From: Bacteroidota bacterium
GTDB taxonomy: Bacteria > Bacteroidota > Bacteroidia > Flavobacteriales > Weeksellaceae
Assembly (NCBI GenBank): GCA_023433225.1
Contig: JAEZDQ010000171.1
Span: 1 to 19,838 of the forward strand
Direction of reading: 5' to 3'
DNA: 19,838 nucleotides
The translations under genes and the position numbers were made by a program. The number at the start of each line of letters is the position of its first letter. Position 1 is the first letter of the stretch. Of the stretch, positions 7,844 to 15,546 are shown in pieces. The notes beneath the pieces are model-generated. The model had not been told where the DNA came from. It worked only from the letters and a program-made list of their open reading frames with translations, and did no database searches.

Positions 7844-9883
7844 ATGAAGAAATTTGCATATATACTCATCATGGTTTTTTTAGCAAGCGCAATCCACGCT
7901 CAGACAGACCGTTCACAACCCAAGCCCGGCCCGGCTCCCAAAGTCAACGTGGGCAAACCCAAATCTTTTGAATTGCCCAACGGGCTCAAAGTAATGGTGG
8001 TCGAAAACCATAAACTCCCAAGGGTAACCATGACGCTCAGTTTGGACAACCCGCCATTTACCGAAGGTCCAAAAAAGGGAGTCAATGACATGACCGGCGC
8101 ATTGCTTGGTAATGGAACCACCCAGATTTCCAAAGATGATTTCCTGGAAGAAATTGACTTCATGGGCGCAACCCTGAACTTCAATTCAAACGGAGCGACT
8201 GCCACTACATTGTCCCGCTATTTCCCAAGGGTATTGGATTTATTGGCGCAAAGCGTATCTAAGCCTTTGTTGAGCCAAGAAGAATTCGATAAAGAAATCG
8301 CCCGTTACATCGACGGCCTGAAAGCCGAAGAAAAAAGTGTGACTTCCAATGCACAACGCGTTGAGAACGTATTGGTCTTCGGAGCCAACCACCCTTTCGG
8401 TGAGTTCGTGACCGAAGAAAAATTAAAGGGATTAACCCTGAAAGACGTTCAAAACCATTACAAAAATTATTTCGTCCCCAACAATGCTTACTTAATCATT
8501 GTGGGCGATGTCAAATACAAGGACGTGAAAAAATTGGTTAAAAACAGTTTTTCTAACTGGAGTAAAGGCAACGTTCCGGTTTCCGCTTACAAAGACCCGG
8601 TGAACGTTTCCCAAACCGAAATCAATTTCGTGGACATGCCCAATGCCGTTCAGTCAGAAATCGCGGTGCTTAGCAACGTAAATCTGAAAATGACGGACAA
8701 TGAATATTTTGCCGTGTTGGTGGCCAACCAAATCTTAGGAGGTGATTTCAACAGTTACCTGAACATGAACCTACGTGAAGCCCACGGCTGGACCTATGGC
8801 GCACGTTCCAGTATTCGGGGCAATAAATATGTAGGGAAATTCAAAATGAATTCTCAAGTAAGAAATGAAGTGACCGATAGCGCGGTAGTAGAAACCATGA
8901 AAGAATTGAACCGCATCCGCACCACCAAAGTGACACCACAAGAATTGGCTACCGTGAAAGCTACTTTCATCGGCAATTTTGTAATGGATGCGGAAAAGCC
9001 CGAAATGATTGCCCGTCAGGCACTTTTGACTCAGACACAGGGATTGCCAAAGAATTTTTACAAGAATTATATCCAAAACATAAATGCTGTTACTGCAGAA
9101 GACGTGTTGAATGTCGCCCGGAAATATTTTTCCCATGACAATGCCCGGATTTTGGTGGTCGGCAAAGGAAGCGAAGTCATTCCGGCGTTAGAAAAATTAC
9201 CCTACGGCATCCAATATTTTGACCGGTTCGGAAACAAAACAGATAAGCCGAAAACCCAGCAACTCGACGCGAACGTCACCGTAGCATCCGTACTGGAGAA
9301 ATACATTCAAGCAATCGGAGGTGAAAAAACCCATTCGGTAAAATCCATTTTGGCTAATTATGAAGCTGAAGTCCAAGGCATGAAGTTAAACCTGAAAATC
9401 ATCAATACCAGCGATGGAAAAACCATGAACCGTGTATCGGGAATGGGGATGGAACTCTCCAAAACCGTATTCAACGGTGAATCAGGCTACCACGTGCAGC
9501 AGGGCCAAAGAAAAGAAATGGACGCCGATGAAATAGCTGCTTACCGCTACGATGCCCAGCCTTTCCCGGAACTGACACTTGCCCAAAAACCCGGCGTAAA
9601 AATTACCGGAGTGGAAAACTTCAACGGAAAGGACGCTTATGTTTTGGAAGACGGGAAGAAGAAAACCTACTTTGACACCGAAACCGGTTTGATTCTCGGC
9701 ACCGCAACCCAAATTGAAGCACAAGGCCAAAAAATGGTTCAAACCGTGACTTATGGCGAGTACCGCGAAACCAACGGCATCAAATTCCCGGCGGAATTTA
9801 CCATGAACGTGGGGATGGATATGACCTTCAAATTAATGGATATCCAATTCAACGAAGGGGTTACCGAAGCGGATTTTCAATAA
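7844..9883 (+). CDS. M16 family homologue without zinc site, fused to a C-terminal LolA/DUF4292-like domain
   Basis: Probable non-catalytic partner of the preceding peptidase. An ATG at 7793 lies inside the upstream gene; ATG 7844, 4 bases after its stop, gives MKKFAYILIMVFLASAIHAQ, a clean signal peptide, and a 679-residue protein. Where the partner has HFFEH, this one reads DMTGA (D82, G85, A86), so no zinc can be held. It keeps the C-terminal-domain R...Y signature (R311 and Y318 in NLREAHGWTYG), which in two-subunit M16B enzymes helps form the substrate site. Residues about 478-679 are an extra beta-rich region (starting near VASVLEKYIQAIGGE) resembling LolA/DUF4292-type lipoprotein-carrier folds; that assignment rests on appearance only. 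A strong terminator follows at 9904. Confidence 0.88.
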   Translation: MKKFAYILIMVFLASAIHAQTDRSQPKPGPAPKVNVGKPKSFELPNGLKVMVVENHKLPRVTMTLSLDNPPFTEGPKKGVNDMTGALLGNGTTQISKDDFLEEIDFMGATLNFNSNGATATTLSRYFPRVLDLLAQSVSKPLLSQEEFDKEIARYIDGLKAEEKSVTSNAQRVENVLVFGANHPFGEFVTEEKLKGLTLKDVQNHYKNYFVPNNAYLIIVGDVKYKDVKKLVKNSFSNWSKGNVPVSAYKDPVNVSQTEINFVDMPNAVQSEIAVLSNVNLKMTDNEYFAVLVANQILGGDFNSYLNMNLREAHGWTYGARSSIRGNKYVGKFKMNSQVRNEVTDSAVVETMKELNRIRTTKVTPQELATVKATFIGNFVMDAEKPEMIARQALLTQTQGLPKNFYKNYIQNINAVTAEDVLNVARKYFSHDNARILVVGKGSEVIPALEKLPYGIQYFDRFGNKTDKPKTQQLDANVTVASVLEKYIQAIGGEKTHSVKSILANYEAEVQGMKLNLKIINTSDGKTMNRVSGMGMELSKTVFNGESGYHVQQGQRKEMDADEIAAYRYDAQPFPELTLAQKPGVKITGVENFNGKDAYVLEDGKKKTYFDTETGLILGTATQIEAQGQKMVQTVTYGEYRETNGIKFPAEFTMNVGMDMTFKLMDIQFNEGVTEADFQ

Positions 9884-9903
9884 AGAACACCTATCATTAA
9901 ATC

Positions 9904-9936
9904 AAAACACGGCCCGGAAATGAGCCGTGTTTTTTG
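9904..9936 (+). terminator. Rho-independent terminator of the M16 operon
   Basis: AAAACACGGC (9904-9913) pairs perfectly with GCCGTGTTTT (9924-9933) around a 10-base loop, with further T residues. It begins 20 bases after the stop. Confidence 0.93.
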
Positions 9937-9976
9937 ATTAAAGAAAAAAAATCTGAAAATATCCATTTATTACATA

Positions 9977-9984
9977 TATCTTTG
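9977..9984 (+). promoter_or_regulatory. -7 box of the cold-shock gene
   Basis: TATCTTTG matches TAnnTTTG and ends 22 bases before the ATG. Upstream only CTG at 9953-9955 approximates the -33 TTG, with 21-base spacing. The untranslated leader would be very short (about 15 bases). Confidence 0.55.
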
Positions 9985-10006
9985 CAGCTAATAAAATTTT
10001 TTTTAA

Positions 10007-10198
10007 ATGAATAAAGGAGTCGTAAAATTCTTCAATGAGACCAAAGGTTTCGGATTCATTACCCCTGAGGACGGAGGTGATGATGTTTTTGTACACGTTT
10101 CAGGATTGAGAAGCAATGTTCGTGAAAACGACAAAGTTTCTTATGACGTGGAACGAGGCCAGAAAGGCCTGAATGCAGTAAATGTTACAGTGATTTAA
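10007..10198 (+). CDS. Cold-shock domain protein (CspA family)
   Basis: Single-stranded nucleic-acid-binding protein, a five-strand OB-fold that melts RNA secondary structure. The 63 residues are one cold-shock domain with RNP1 KGFGFI (13-18) and RNP2 VFVH (27-30). The usual Trp of the KWFN motif is Phe (VKFFNETKGFGFI); the aromatic stacking platform is otherwise kept (F8, F9, F15, F17, F28, H30). The ATG follows a run of T and A with no Shine-Dalgarno. There is no long structured 5' leader like that of E. coli cspA, so cold control through the leader looks unlikely; expression may be constitutive or controlled at the promoter. It is a monocistronic unit with its own terminator. Confidence 0.95.
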   Translation: MNKGVVKFFNETKGFGFITPEDGGDDVFVHVSGLRSNVRENDKVSYDVERGQKGLNAVNVTVI

Positions 10199-10222
10199 AT
10201 AATTTCTATCATATTTATTGGT

Positions 10223-10249
10223 AAGGCTGCCCAGAGGGCGGCCTTTTTT
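10223..10249 (+). terminator. Terminator of the cold-shock gene
   Basis: AAGGCTGCCC (10223-10232) pairs with GGGCGGCCTT (10236-10245), with one T-G wobble and a 3-base loop, then a T run. Confidence 0.93.
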
Positions 10250-10279
10250 ATGCTGTTAACCGCAATCTGATAGGAACGC

Positions 10280-10317
10280 CACAATCATCGTCATCTCGAG
10301 CTTGTCGAGATGTTGTG
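10280..10317. repeat. REP-like palindrome
   Basis: CATCTCGA (10292-10299) and TCGAGATG (10305-10312) form a perfect 8-bp stem around GCTTG. An outer CACAA/TTGTG pair (10280-10284, 10313-10317) encloses an asymmetric 7-base bulge. There is no T tail, so it is not a terminator. The core resembles dispersed intergenic palindromes of the TCGAGCTTGTCGA type seen in several bacterial genomes. Only one copy is present here. Confidence 0.5.
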
Positions 10318-10350
10318 TATAGAACATATAGCCATTACTGTAAATATCTA

Positions 10351-10358
10351 TATCTTTG
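10351..10358 (+). promoter_or_regulatory. -7 box before the small membrane-protein gene
   Basis: TATCTTTG matches the consensus and ends 35 bases before the ATG at 10394; no clear -33 TTG is present. Confidence 0.5.
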
Positions 10359-10393
10359 ATTTTAAGGGTTCATAAAAACACAAACAGAGTTTC

Positions 10394-10675
10394 ATGAAAA
10401 TTAAGTTAACACCTTTCTTAATCGTCTTGGGAATTTTAGAAATTCTTCTTTTATTCATGTCACTTTACTATAGTTTCATTGATAATAATGGCGGTAGAGC
10501 ACTTGCCGGGGCAATTGCTTTTATAGGGTTAATCATTTTCTTTTTTATTTTAATCGTGGAGCAATTGATCATCAGTTATGCAAAATTTGAAAAAGAAAAT
10601 ATTTGGATTATAGAGTCTATAATCCTAATCCTTATAGCAATATGGATTTACTTTAACGGAATATCGATAGGATAA
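10394..10675 (+). CDS. Small three-helix membrane protein, unknown function
   Basis: Unrecognised 93-residue protein. Hydrophobic segments at about 7-28, 36-61 and 70-88 indicate three transmembrane helices joined by short loops: a polar DNNGGRAL turn after helix 1 and a charged KFEKENIW stretch before helix 3. It has no cysteine or obvious catalytic residues. The start at ATG 10394 fits the promoter box at 10351. Coding AT content is higher than in its neighbours, as expected for Ile/Leu/Phe-rich membrane segments. It stands alone between the cold-shock gene and the convergent S9 peptidase, so context gives no role. A real gene is likely because it has its own promoter box and a terminator hairpin, and no better frame on either strand. 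Confidence 0.7.
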   Translation: MKIKLTPFLIVLGILEILLLFMSLYYSFIDNNGGRALAGAIAFIGLIIFFFILIVEQLIISYAKFEKENIWIIESIILILIAIWIYFNGISIG

Positions 10676-10684
10676 ATAATCCAT

Positions 10685-10707
10685 AAAAAGGGATTCTTCC
10701 GAATCCC
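10685..10707. terminator. Bidirectional terminator between convergent genes
   Basis: GGGATTC (10690-10696) and GAATCCC (10701-10707) form a perfect stem with loop TTCC. AAAAA at 10685-10689 supplies a T tail for minus-strand transcription from the peptidase operon; on the plus strand the tail is ATATTTTT. Confidence 0.85.
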
Positions 10708-10713
10708 ATATTT

Positions 10714-12819
10714 TTACTTCAACCACAAATCAAAATAATCCGTAATCTTCTGCATCAGGTGCTCACGGTCTTTTCCGCGCACATTGTGCTCATAACCCGG
10801 ATAAACAAAATAATCTACCTGAACGCCGTTGGAGACTGCATTGCGAAGAAAGTTAATGGAATGCTGCCAAACCACCACCGGATCATCCGTTCCGTGAATC
10901 AACAAGAGTTTTCCTTTCAAATTCTGGGTTTTGTTCATCAGCAGGTTATTTGCATAACCTTCGGGATTGGTTTCGGGCGTGTCCATATAGCGTTCGCCAT
11001 ACATCACTTCGTACATACTCCAGTCCAGAACCGGTCCGCCGGCAACGCCTGCTTTGAACACATCGGGCTGACGAAGCATAAAGGAAGTCGTCATAAATCC
11101 ACCGTAACTCCAACCGTGAATGCCCATTCTTTCGCCATCTACAAAGGGTTTCGATTTCAGGAATTCCACGCCTTTCATTTGGTCGGTCATTTCTATTTCA
11201 CCGAGATTTCTGAAAATGGCTTGTTCAAATTCCAATCCGCGGTTGGAACTCCCGCGACCGTCCATCACCCAAACCACATATCCGTTCTGCGCCATGTAAT
11301 CGTACCAGAGATTTCCGCTCGCCGGAAAACGATTCAGGTTCATTTGTGCATGCGGGCCATTGTACAAATACACAATCACCGGATATTTTTTGGAAGCGTC
11401 AAAATTCGTTGGATAAATTAATTTACCATACAAATCCGTTCCATCATCGGCTTTTAGTGTCACATTTTCAACCTTTGGCATTTGGTATTCCGCCAATGGA
11501 TTGGCTGCTGTGAAGAGGTTCTTTTTATACTTTTTATCGGTCGATAAAACATCGATTTTGCGGGGCGTAGTTTCATTTGACCAATTATCCAAAACATAAG
11601 TTCCCGTTGAATTCGAATTGAAAAAATGATAACCCGGATCACTGTCGATTCTTTCCATTTTACCATTTGTCCAATTCACCGAATACAGGTGTTTTTCCAT
11701 TGCGCCGTCTTTGGTCGAAGTGATCAAAAGCTGTTTTTTATCCTTGTTTTCTCCTATAATTTCGTTTACCAACCAATTTCCTTTTGTAATTTGATTGATT
11801 AATTTCCCGTTTAAATCATAGCGGTACAAATGCATAAATCCATCGCGTTGGCTCCACCAAACTAATTCTTTTCCGTTGGGAAGGAAATATAATTCATTTT
11901 GGGGTTCCACATATTTGTCATGTGTTTCTTCGAACAAAGTTTTGAGGAATTTTCCGGTTTGGGCATCGTATTGGTTCAATTTCAAATGATTTTGATCCCG
12001 GTTCAGAATTCCCACATAAACCGATTTCTCATCAGGATTCCAAGTCACAGAAGTCAAATATTGGTTTTGCGGATTTTCGGTTTCCAGAAAAATGGTTTTT
12101 TCCGTTTTCGGATTATAAACGCCAAGTGTTACTTCGTGAGACGTTCGTCCGGCAAAGGGATATTTGATGTTTTTATTTACCGCCGGAGTCGTTGACCAAT
12201 CCACCACCGGATAATCCTCGACCATGGTTTCGTCCATTCGGTAAAAAGCAAGCAAACTTCCTTTTGGCGAAAAGAAAATTCCTTTGTGAATCCCAAACTC
12301 TTCTCTGTGTACCGTTTTCCCGTTTAGAATCCCATATTTTCCATCGCTTGTAACTTGTTTTGTTTTACCATTTGAATCAATTAGATACAAATTATTGTCC
12401 ACGACATATGCCATTTGACCCGAATTGGGTTCCACTTCGTTGGCTTCCATATTTTCAGGAACTCCAAACCATTTAACTGATTTTTTATCCTTCAGATTAA
12501 ACCAATAATATTCCTTTTGTTCTTGATAATAGGCTTTTTCAGCATCTACCCAAACCAGATTCGGAACGTTGTTTCCTGCCGCAAAATCAGTAGAACGTAA
12601 AAGCGTATCTGCTTTCAGTGTGGCGGCTTCATAAGTCACCAAAGCATTTCCATAGCCGGTTTTTACTTTTTCATATAATTTATCGGAATCGGGTAACCAC
12701 TGGTAGTTTTTGCCTTCGGCACGAATGCCCGTAACGGCTTCTTGCATGGTCAACTGTTTGGTTTGGGCAAATACTACCGATCCGAGTAGAATTGCCGTCA
12801 GAAAACTTATTTTATTCAT
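10714..12819 (-). CDS. Dipeptidyl-peptidase IV-like S9 family peptidase
   Basis: Exported serine peptidase that probably removes N-terminal X-Pro/X-Ala dipeptides from peptides in the periplasm. A signal peptide spans 1-18 (SVVFA|QT). An N-terminal beta-propeller covers about 40-430 and includes E173-E174 in HREEFG, the position of the double-Glu motif that anchors the substrate amino terminus in DPP IV. The C-terminal alpha/beta-hydrolase domain has catalytic S571 (GWSYGGF), D645 (HGTDDPV) and H678 (GYEHNVRG). The 701-residue length matches bacterial DPP IV enzymes. It is the last gene of a probable three-gene minus-strand operon (VOC, ArsC-like, peptidase), starting 15 bases after the ArsC-like stop and ending at a terminator. 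Confidence 0.93.
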   Translation of the reverse strand: MNKISFLTAILLGSVVFAQTKQLTMQEAVTGIRAEGKNYQWLPDSDKLYEKVKTGYGNALVTYEAATLKADTLLRSTDFAAGNNVPNLVWVDAEKAYYQEQKEYYWFNLKDKKSVKWFGVPENMEANEVEPNSGQMAYVVDNNLYLIDSNGKTKQVTSDGKYGILNGKTVHREEFGIHKGIFFSPKGSLLAFYRMDETMVEDYPVVDWSTTPAVNKNIKYPFAGRTSHEVTLGVYNPKTEKTIFLETENPQNQYLTSVTWNPDEKSVYVGILNRDQNHLKLNQYDAQTGKFLKTLFEETHDKYVEPQNELYFLPNGKELVWWSQRDGFMHLYRYDLNGKLINQITKGNWLVNEIIGENKDKKQLLITSTKDGAMEKHLYSVNWTNGKMERIDSDPGYHFFNSNSTGTYVLDNWSNETTPRKIDVLSTDKKYKKNLFTAANPLAEYQMPKVENVTLKADDGTDLYGKLIYPTNFDASKKYPVIVYLYNGPHAQMNLNRFPASGNLWYDYMAQNGYVVWVMDGRGSSNRGLEFEQAIFRNLGEIEMTDQMKGVEFLKSKPFVDGERMGIHGWSYGGFMTTSFMLRQPDVFKAGVAGGPVLDWSMYEVMYGERYMDTPETNPEGYANNLLMNKTQNLKGKLLLIHGTDDPVVVWQHSINFLRNAVSNGVQVDYFVYPGYEHNVRGKDREHLMQKITDYFDLWLK

Positions 12820-12834
12820 TCTGTTTTTTGCTAA

Positions 12835-13185
12835 TTATGTGTTCAAATGTAAGGCTAAATCTGCTAAATTTTTCTTTTCATTCCCTATGAAAATTTTATT
12901 TCCGTCTATCACAACCGGCCTTTTCAGGAATGTATAATCGTTCAAAATAGATTGTTGATAGTCCTTTTCGGTCAAAATTTGGTCTTTCAGCCCCATCTCT
13001 TTGTATTTCCTTGCCTTTCGGGAAAAAAGAGCTTCATAACTTCCCGCACGTTTTTTCATTTGTTCTAATTCTGAAGTGGTAATCGCTTCGGTTTTAATGT
13101 CATGTTTTTCAAATCCCGAAAAATCAAATTCCTTCATGATTCTCCTACAAGTATCGCATGTTCCGAGATAATAGATTTTTTTCAT
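12835..13185 (-). CDS. ArsC/Spx-family thioredoxin-fold protein
   Basis: Short thioredoxin-fold protein of the ArsC/Spx/YffB superfamily. The active-site loop is TCDTCRR with C10 and C13, a CxxC like that of Spx and unlike the single cysteine of plasmid ArsC. The conserved Arg-Pro pair of the family is R89-P90 in FLKRPVVIDG. The 116-residue length is standard. Family members include arsenate reductases and redox-sensing RNA-polymerase-binding proteins, and sequence alone does not choose between them; no arsenic-resistance genes (arsB, acr3, arsR) are nearby, so arsenate reduction is not supported by context. It starts 1 base after the VOC gene's stop and ends 15 bases before the S9 peptidase, so all three are probably cotranscribed. 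Confidence 0.88.
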   Translation of the reverse strand: MKKIYYLGTCDTCRRIMKEFDFSGFEKHDIKTEAITTSELEQMKKRAGSYEALFSRKARKYKEMGLKDQILTEKDYQQSILNDYTFLKRPVVIDGNKIFIGNEKKNLADLALHLNT

Positions 13186-13186
13186 T

Positions 13187-13585
13187 TTACGAATTTAAGG
13201 ATTTTGCAAATGCCAGAATATGTCCGTCCAAATCAGCAAAATAACAAACCGAATCACCCCAATTTCTTTCTTCAATCGGACTGATGGGCTTCGCTCCGGC
13301 ATGCAACGCATTTTCAAATGCTTCTTTCAGGTTTTCTACGAAAAGATAGAGTTCACACCGTGGAATTCCGTTTCCAGAAACGGGATTGGGTGTTTGGTTC
13401 TGTAAAATATTCTGTATCCCCGAATTGGGCATTAATCCCAGTTTAGAATTTTCGGTCAATTGGAATTCGGTCATGCCCGGAACGTTCAAAACAGGTTCTT
13501 TTCGGAATAATTTCGTGTAAAATTCTGTGCTTTTTTGTTGGTCATCCACGTAAAGTATAAATTCAATTTTCTCCGATAATTTCAT
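13187..13585 (-). CDS. VOC-fold (glyoxalase/bleomycin-resistance-like) protein
   Basis: Vicinal-oxygen-chelate superfamily protein of 132 residues, two beta-alpha-beta-beta-beta modules. Module 1 begins IEFILYVDDQQKSTEFY; module 2 begins CELYLFVENLKEAFENAL and ends with WGDSVCYFADLDGHILAFA, the typical family ending. In metal-dependent members a Glu usually sits at the last strand (DPDGHxxE); here it is Ala (HILAFA), and the first-strand His position is Glu (E8), so metal binding may be altered or absent. The substrate is unknown. It is the first gene of the minus-strand cluster, with a -7 box 47 bases upstream. Confidence 0.88.
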   Translation of the reverse strand: MKLSEKIEFILYVDDQQKSTEFYTKLFRKEPVLNVPGMTEFQLTENSKLGLMPNSGIQNILQNQTPNPVSGNGIPRCELYLFVENLKEAFENALHAGAKPISPIEERNWGDSVCYFADLDGHILAFAKSLNS

Positions 13586-13632
13586 TTGGTTTTTTTTTAT
13601 TTCAAACAGAATGGCCGAATACCTATTCCATT

Positions 13633-13640
13633 CAAAGATA
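13633..13640 (-). promoter_or_regulatory. -7 box for the VOC-ArsC-peptidase operon
   Basis: On the minus strand the sequence reads TATCTTTG, matching TAnnTTTG, 47 bases before the VOC start. No TTG is found at the -33 position. Confidence 0.5.
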
Positions 13641-13769
13641 AGACAAGGCCAGAATCGGAAAGGTATTTTTAGAATTATTTTTAAGCAGATGTTATTGAAT
13701 TGGATGAAATAATGAAGGCAATATGAGTTACTATTAGCTCAAAAGCAATACGCCCGATAATTGATTGAA

Positions 13770-13784
13770 TATTCCTTAAATTTG
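13770..13784 (+). promoter_or_regulatory. Probable promoter of the DUF2480 gene
   Basis: The -7 box TAAATTTG (13777-13784) ends 25 bases before the ATG. The full 15-mer TATTCCTTAAATTTG repeats the trxA promoter region exactly. Confidence 0.55.
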
Positions 13785-13809
13785 TGCTTCCTAAAGAATA
13801 CGCACAAAA

Positions 13810-14313
13810 ATGGATGAAATTATAAATAAAGTAGCCAAAAGCCCATTGGTAACAATTGATTTAGAAGACTTTTACCCCGAAGGCAAAAGAATGGTTTTTG
13901 ACCTGAAGGATTTTTTGTATGAAGAATTAATCTTAAAAGAAAAGGACTTCCGTGAACAATTAAAAAACCACGACTGGACGGTTTACCAAGACGCCTATGT
14001 GGCCATGGACTGTTCTACCGATGCCATTGTTCCCTCTTGGGCATTTTTGCTGGCCGCCACACATTTACAGCCGTACGCCAAAAAAATTGTAAAAGGGAAC
14101 TTGGTTGATTTGGAAACCGCCCTTTATCGGGAAATTATTTCAAATTGGGATGTTTCCCAATATGAAAACAAAAAGGTCATCGTAAAAGGATGCAGTAAAA
14201 AACCCGTTCCCGACGCTGCTTATGTCCAACTCATCGAAAAAATCCAACCTCATATTCAGTCGCTGATGTATGGTGAGGCTTGCAGTACGGTTCCCTTGTT
14301 AAAGAAAAAATGA
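13810..14313 (+). CDS. DUF2480 family protein
   Basis: A conserved Bacteroidota protein family with no assigned biochemical role. The 167 residues include the family-typical opening VTIDLEDFYPEGKR and ELILKEKDFREQL. It is cytoplasmic, with no signal or membrane segment. Its three cysteines are each followed by serine in otherwise conserved-looking segments: C68 (MDCSTDAIVPSWAF), C128 (KGCSKKPVP) and C158 (GEACSTVPL), a pattern that could bind a metal or iron-sulfur cluster. From memory, family members are often found beside SUF iron-sulfur assembly genes; here no suf gene is visible, and the gene stands alone between the VOC operon and the convergent nuclease, 15 bases from the latter's stop. 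Confidence 0.85.
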   Translation: MDEIINKVAKSPLVTIDLEDFYPEGKRMVFDLKDFLYEELILKEKDFREQLKNHDWTVYQDAYVAMDCSTDAIVPSWAFLLAATHLQPYAKKIVKGNLVDLETALYREIISNWDVSQYENKKVIVKGCSKKPVPDAAYVQLIEKIQPHIQSLMYGEACSTVPLLKKK

Positions 14314-14328
14314 CTTTCGTCTAAAGGT

Positions 14329-15537
14329 CTAATCAACCGCTTTCAGCAAAATGGTATAAACTGGAAAGTGATCGCTGTATCCGTTTGCGTAAAAAGTATC
14401 ACCCCCGTACATACGGAAAGGATAACCTTTGTATTGCCCTTCCGGTGTTACCAAATAGGGGGGAGAAAAAATGTCGGTTTTATACACTTTATAGGATTCG
14501 AACTTCTTTGCATGGTCGATTAAAGCCCCGCTCACAAAAATCTGGTCGAATAAATTCCAGGAATCCCGATAGGCCAAAGTCCCCATTCCTTTTTTGAACA
14601 TGGGTTCCATAAGGTTGATGATATCCGAATCCTTGGCTGTGTTTTTATCGCCCTTGGCTCCCAGAGTCTTTCGGATGCTCGGGCTGACCGGATCGTCATT
14701 GAAGTCGCCCAAAGCAATGATTTTAGCGGCGGGATCCTCAGCCCTTATTTCGTCATAAATACCCTTCATCACTTCAGCCGCTTTTTGGCGTTTGGGAATG
14801 GTCGCTTTTTCGCCGCCGCTTCGCGAAGGCCAGTGGTTGACCAGAAACGTAATTTCTTCGCCATCCAATAGGCCCGTCACGCGAAGGATGTCCCGGGTAT
14901 ATGAACGCGATCCGTCGTCGTTGAAAGTTTCTACCACATAAGGTTGGGCCTTGGTTACTTTGAAGCGGTCTTTTTGGTAAATCAAAGCCACATCAACACC
15001 TCTGGCGTCAAAAGAATTGAAATGCGCAACCCCATAATTATAGGGTTTCAAAGCCGGTTGGCTGACCAAGTCTTCCACTACTTTTCGGTTCTCTACTTCA
15101 CACAATCCCACGATTACGGGTGCAGAGCCGGTTTCTTCTTTGCCCAATTTTTCTATGACTTCCGACAGGTTATTCAGTTTTCGGTTGTACCGCTCTTCTG
15201 TCCAGACCTTTTTCCCGGTCGGCGAAAATTCATCCTGTAAAATCAATGGGCGTATGATTTTCTTACCTTCAATATTTTCATAGGTATAACGGTTGCGGAA
15301 GTAAACCGTATCTTGACTGGAAATCTCAGATTCCGCGATGGAAATGTGGTAATCCGGGTGTGTATAGGGCAAAGTTCCGTTTATGAGGCCAACTGAAGAC
15401 TCGGTGTCGAATAAGTTTTCAACGTTGTAAAAAGCAACAGTTGCAGACTGGTATTTTTGCTGCGCAGAAAGATTTGTTGAAAACAATATCGTTATTACCG
15501 TTAACTTTGTTAAAGATTTAATAATTTTAAACATCAT
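14329..15537 (-). CDS. Exported endonuclease/exonuclease/phosphatase-family enzyme
   Basis: Metal-dependent phosphodiesterase/phosphatase of the DNase I-like (EEP) superfamily. The open frame extends to 15597, but the ATG at 15537 (or 15534) gives a proper signal peptide, MMFKIIKSLTKLTV..., cleaved near LSA|QQ (residue 25), so I use it: 402 residues. All superfamily motifs are present: FYNVENLFD (N38), GLCEVEN (metal-binding Glu), ARGVDVALIY, LVNHWPSRSGG (catalytic His), ALGDFNDDP (Asp/Asn), WNLFDQIFVS and the terminal GYSDHFPVY (Asp-His pair). It is therefore probably active and exported. The substrate could be DNA, RNA, nucleotides or phospholipid; sequence does not decide. It is divergent from the TonB receptor gene, with about 84 bases between starts. 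Confidence 0.92.
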   Translation of the reverse strand: MMFKIIKSLTKLTVITILFSTNLSAQQKYQSATVAFYNVENLFDTESSVGLINGTLPYTHPDYHISIAESEISSQDTVYFRNRYTYENIEGKKIIRPLILQDEFSPTGKKVWTEERYNRKLNNLSEVIEKLGKEETGSAPVIVGLCEVENRKVVEDLVSQPALKPYNYGVAHFNSFDARGVDVALIYQKDRFKVTKAQPYVVETFNDDGSRSYTRDILRVTGLLDGEEITFLVNHWPSRSGGEKATIPKRQKAAEVMKGIYDEIRAEDPAAKIIALGDFNDDPVSPSIRKTLGAKGDKNTAKDSDIINLMEPMFKKGMGTLAYRDSWNLFDQIFVSGALIDHAKKFESYKVYKTDIFSPPYLVTPEGQYKGYPFRMYGGDTFYANGYSDHFPVYTILLKAVD

Positions 15538-15546
15538 ATATTTTAT

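Noticed and set aside
10759..11421. 220-residue open frame on the plus strand inside the S9 peptidase gene
   Set aside because: It is antisense to a well-supported peptidase domain and has no recognisable motifs, so it is a shadow frame.
14312..14329. Hairpin GACTTT-CGTCT-AAAGGTC between the convergent DUF2480 and nuclease genes
   Set aside because: It is a short stem with a bulge, no GC-rich base and no T tail, too weak to call a terminator.
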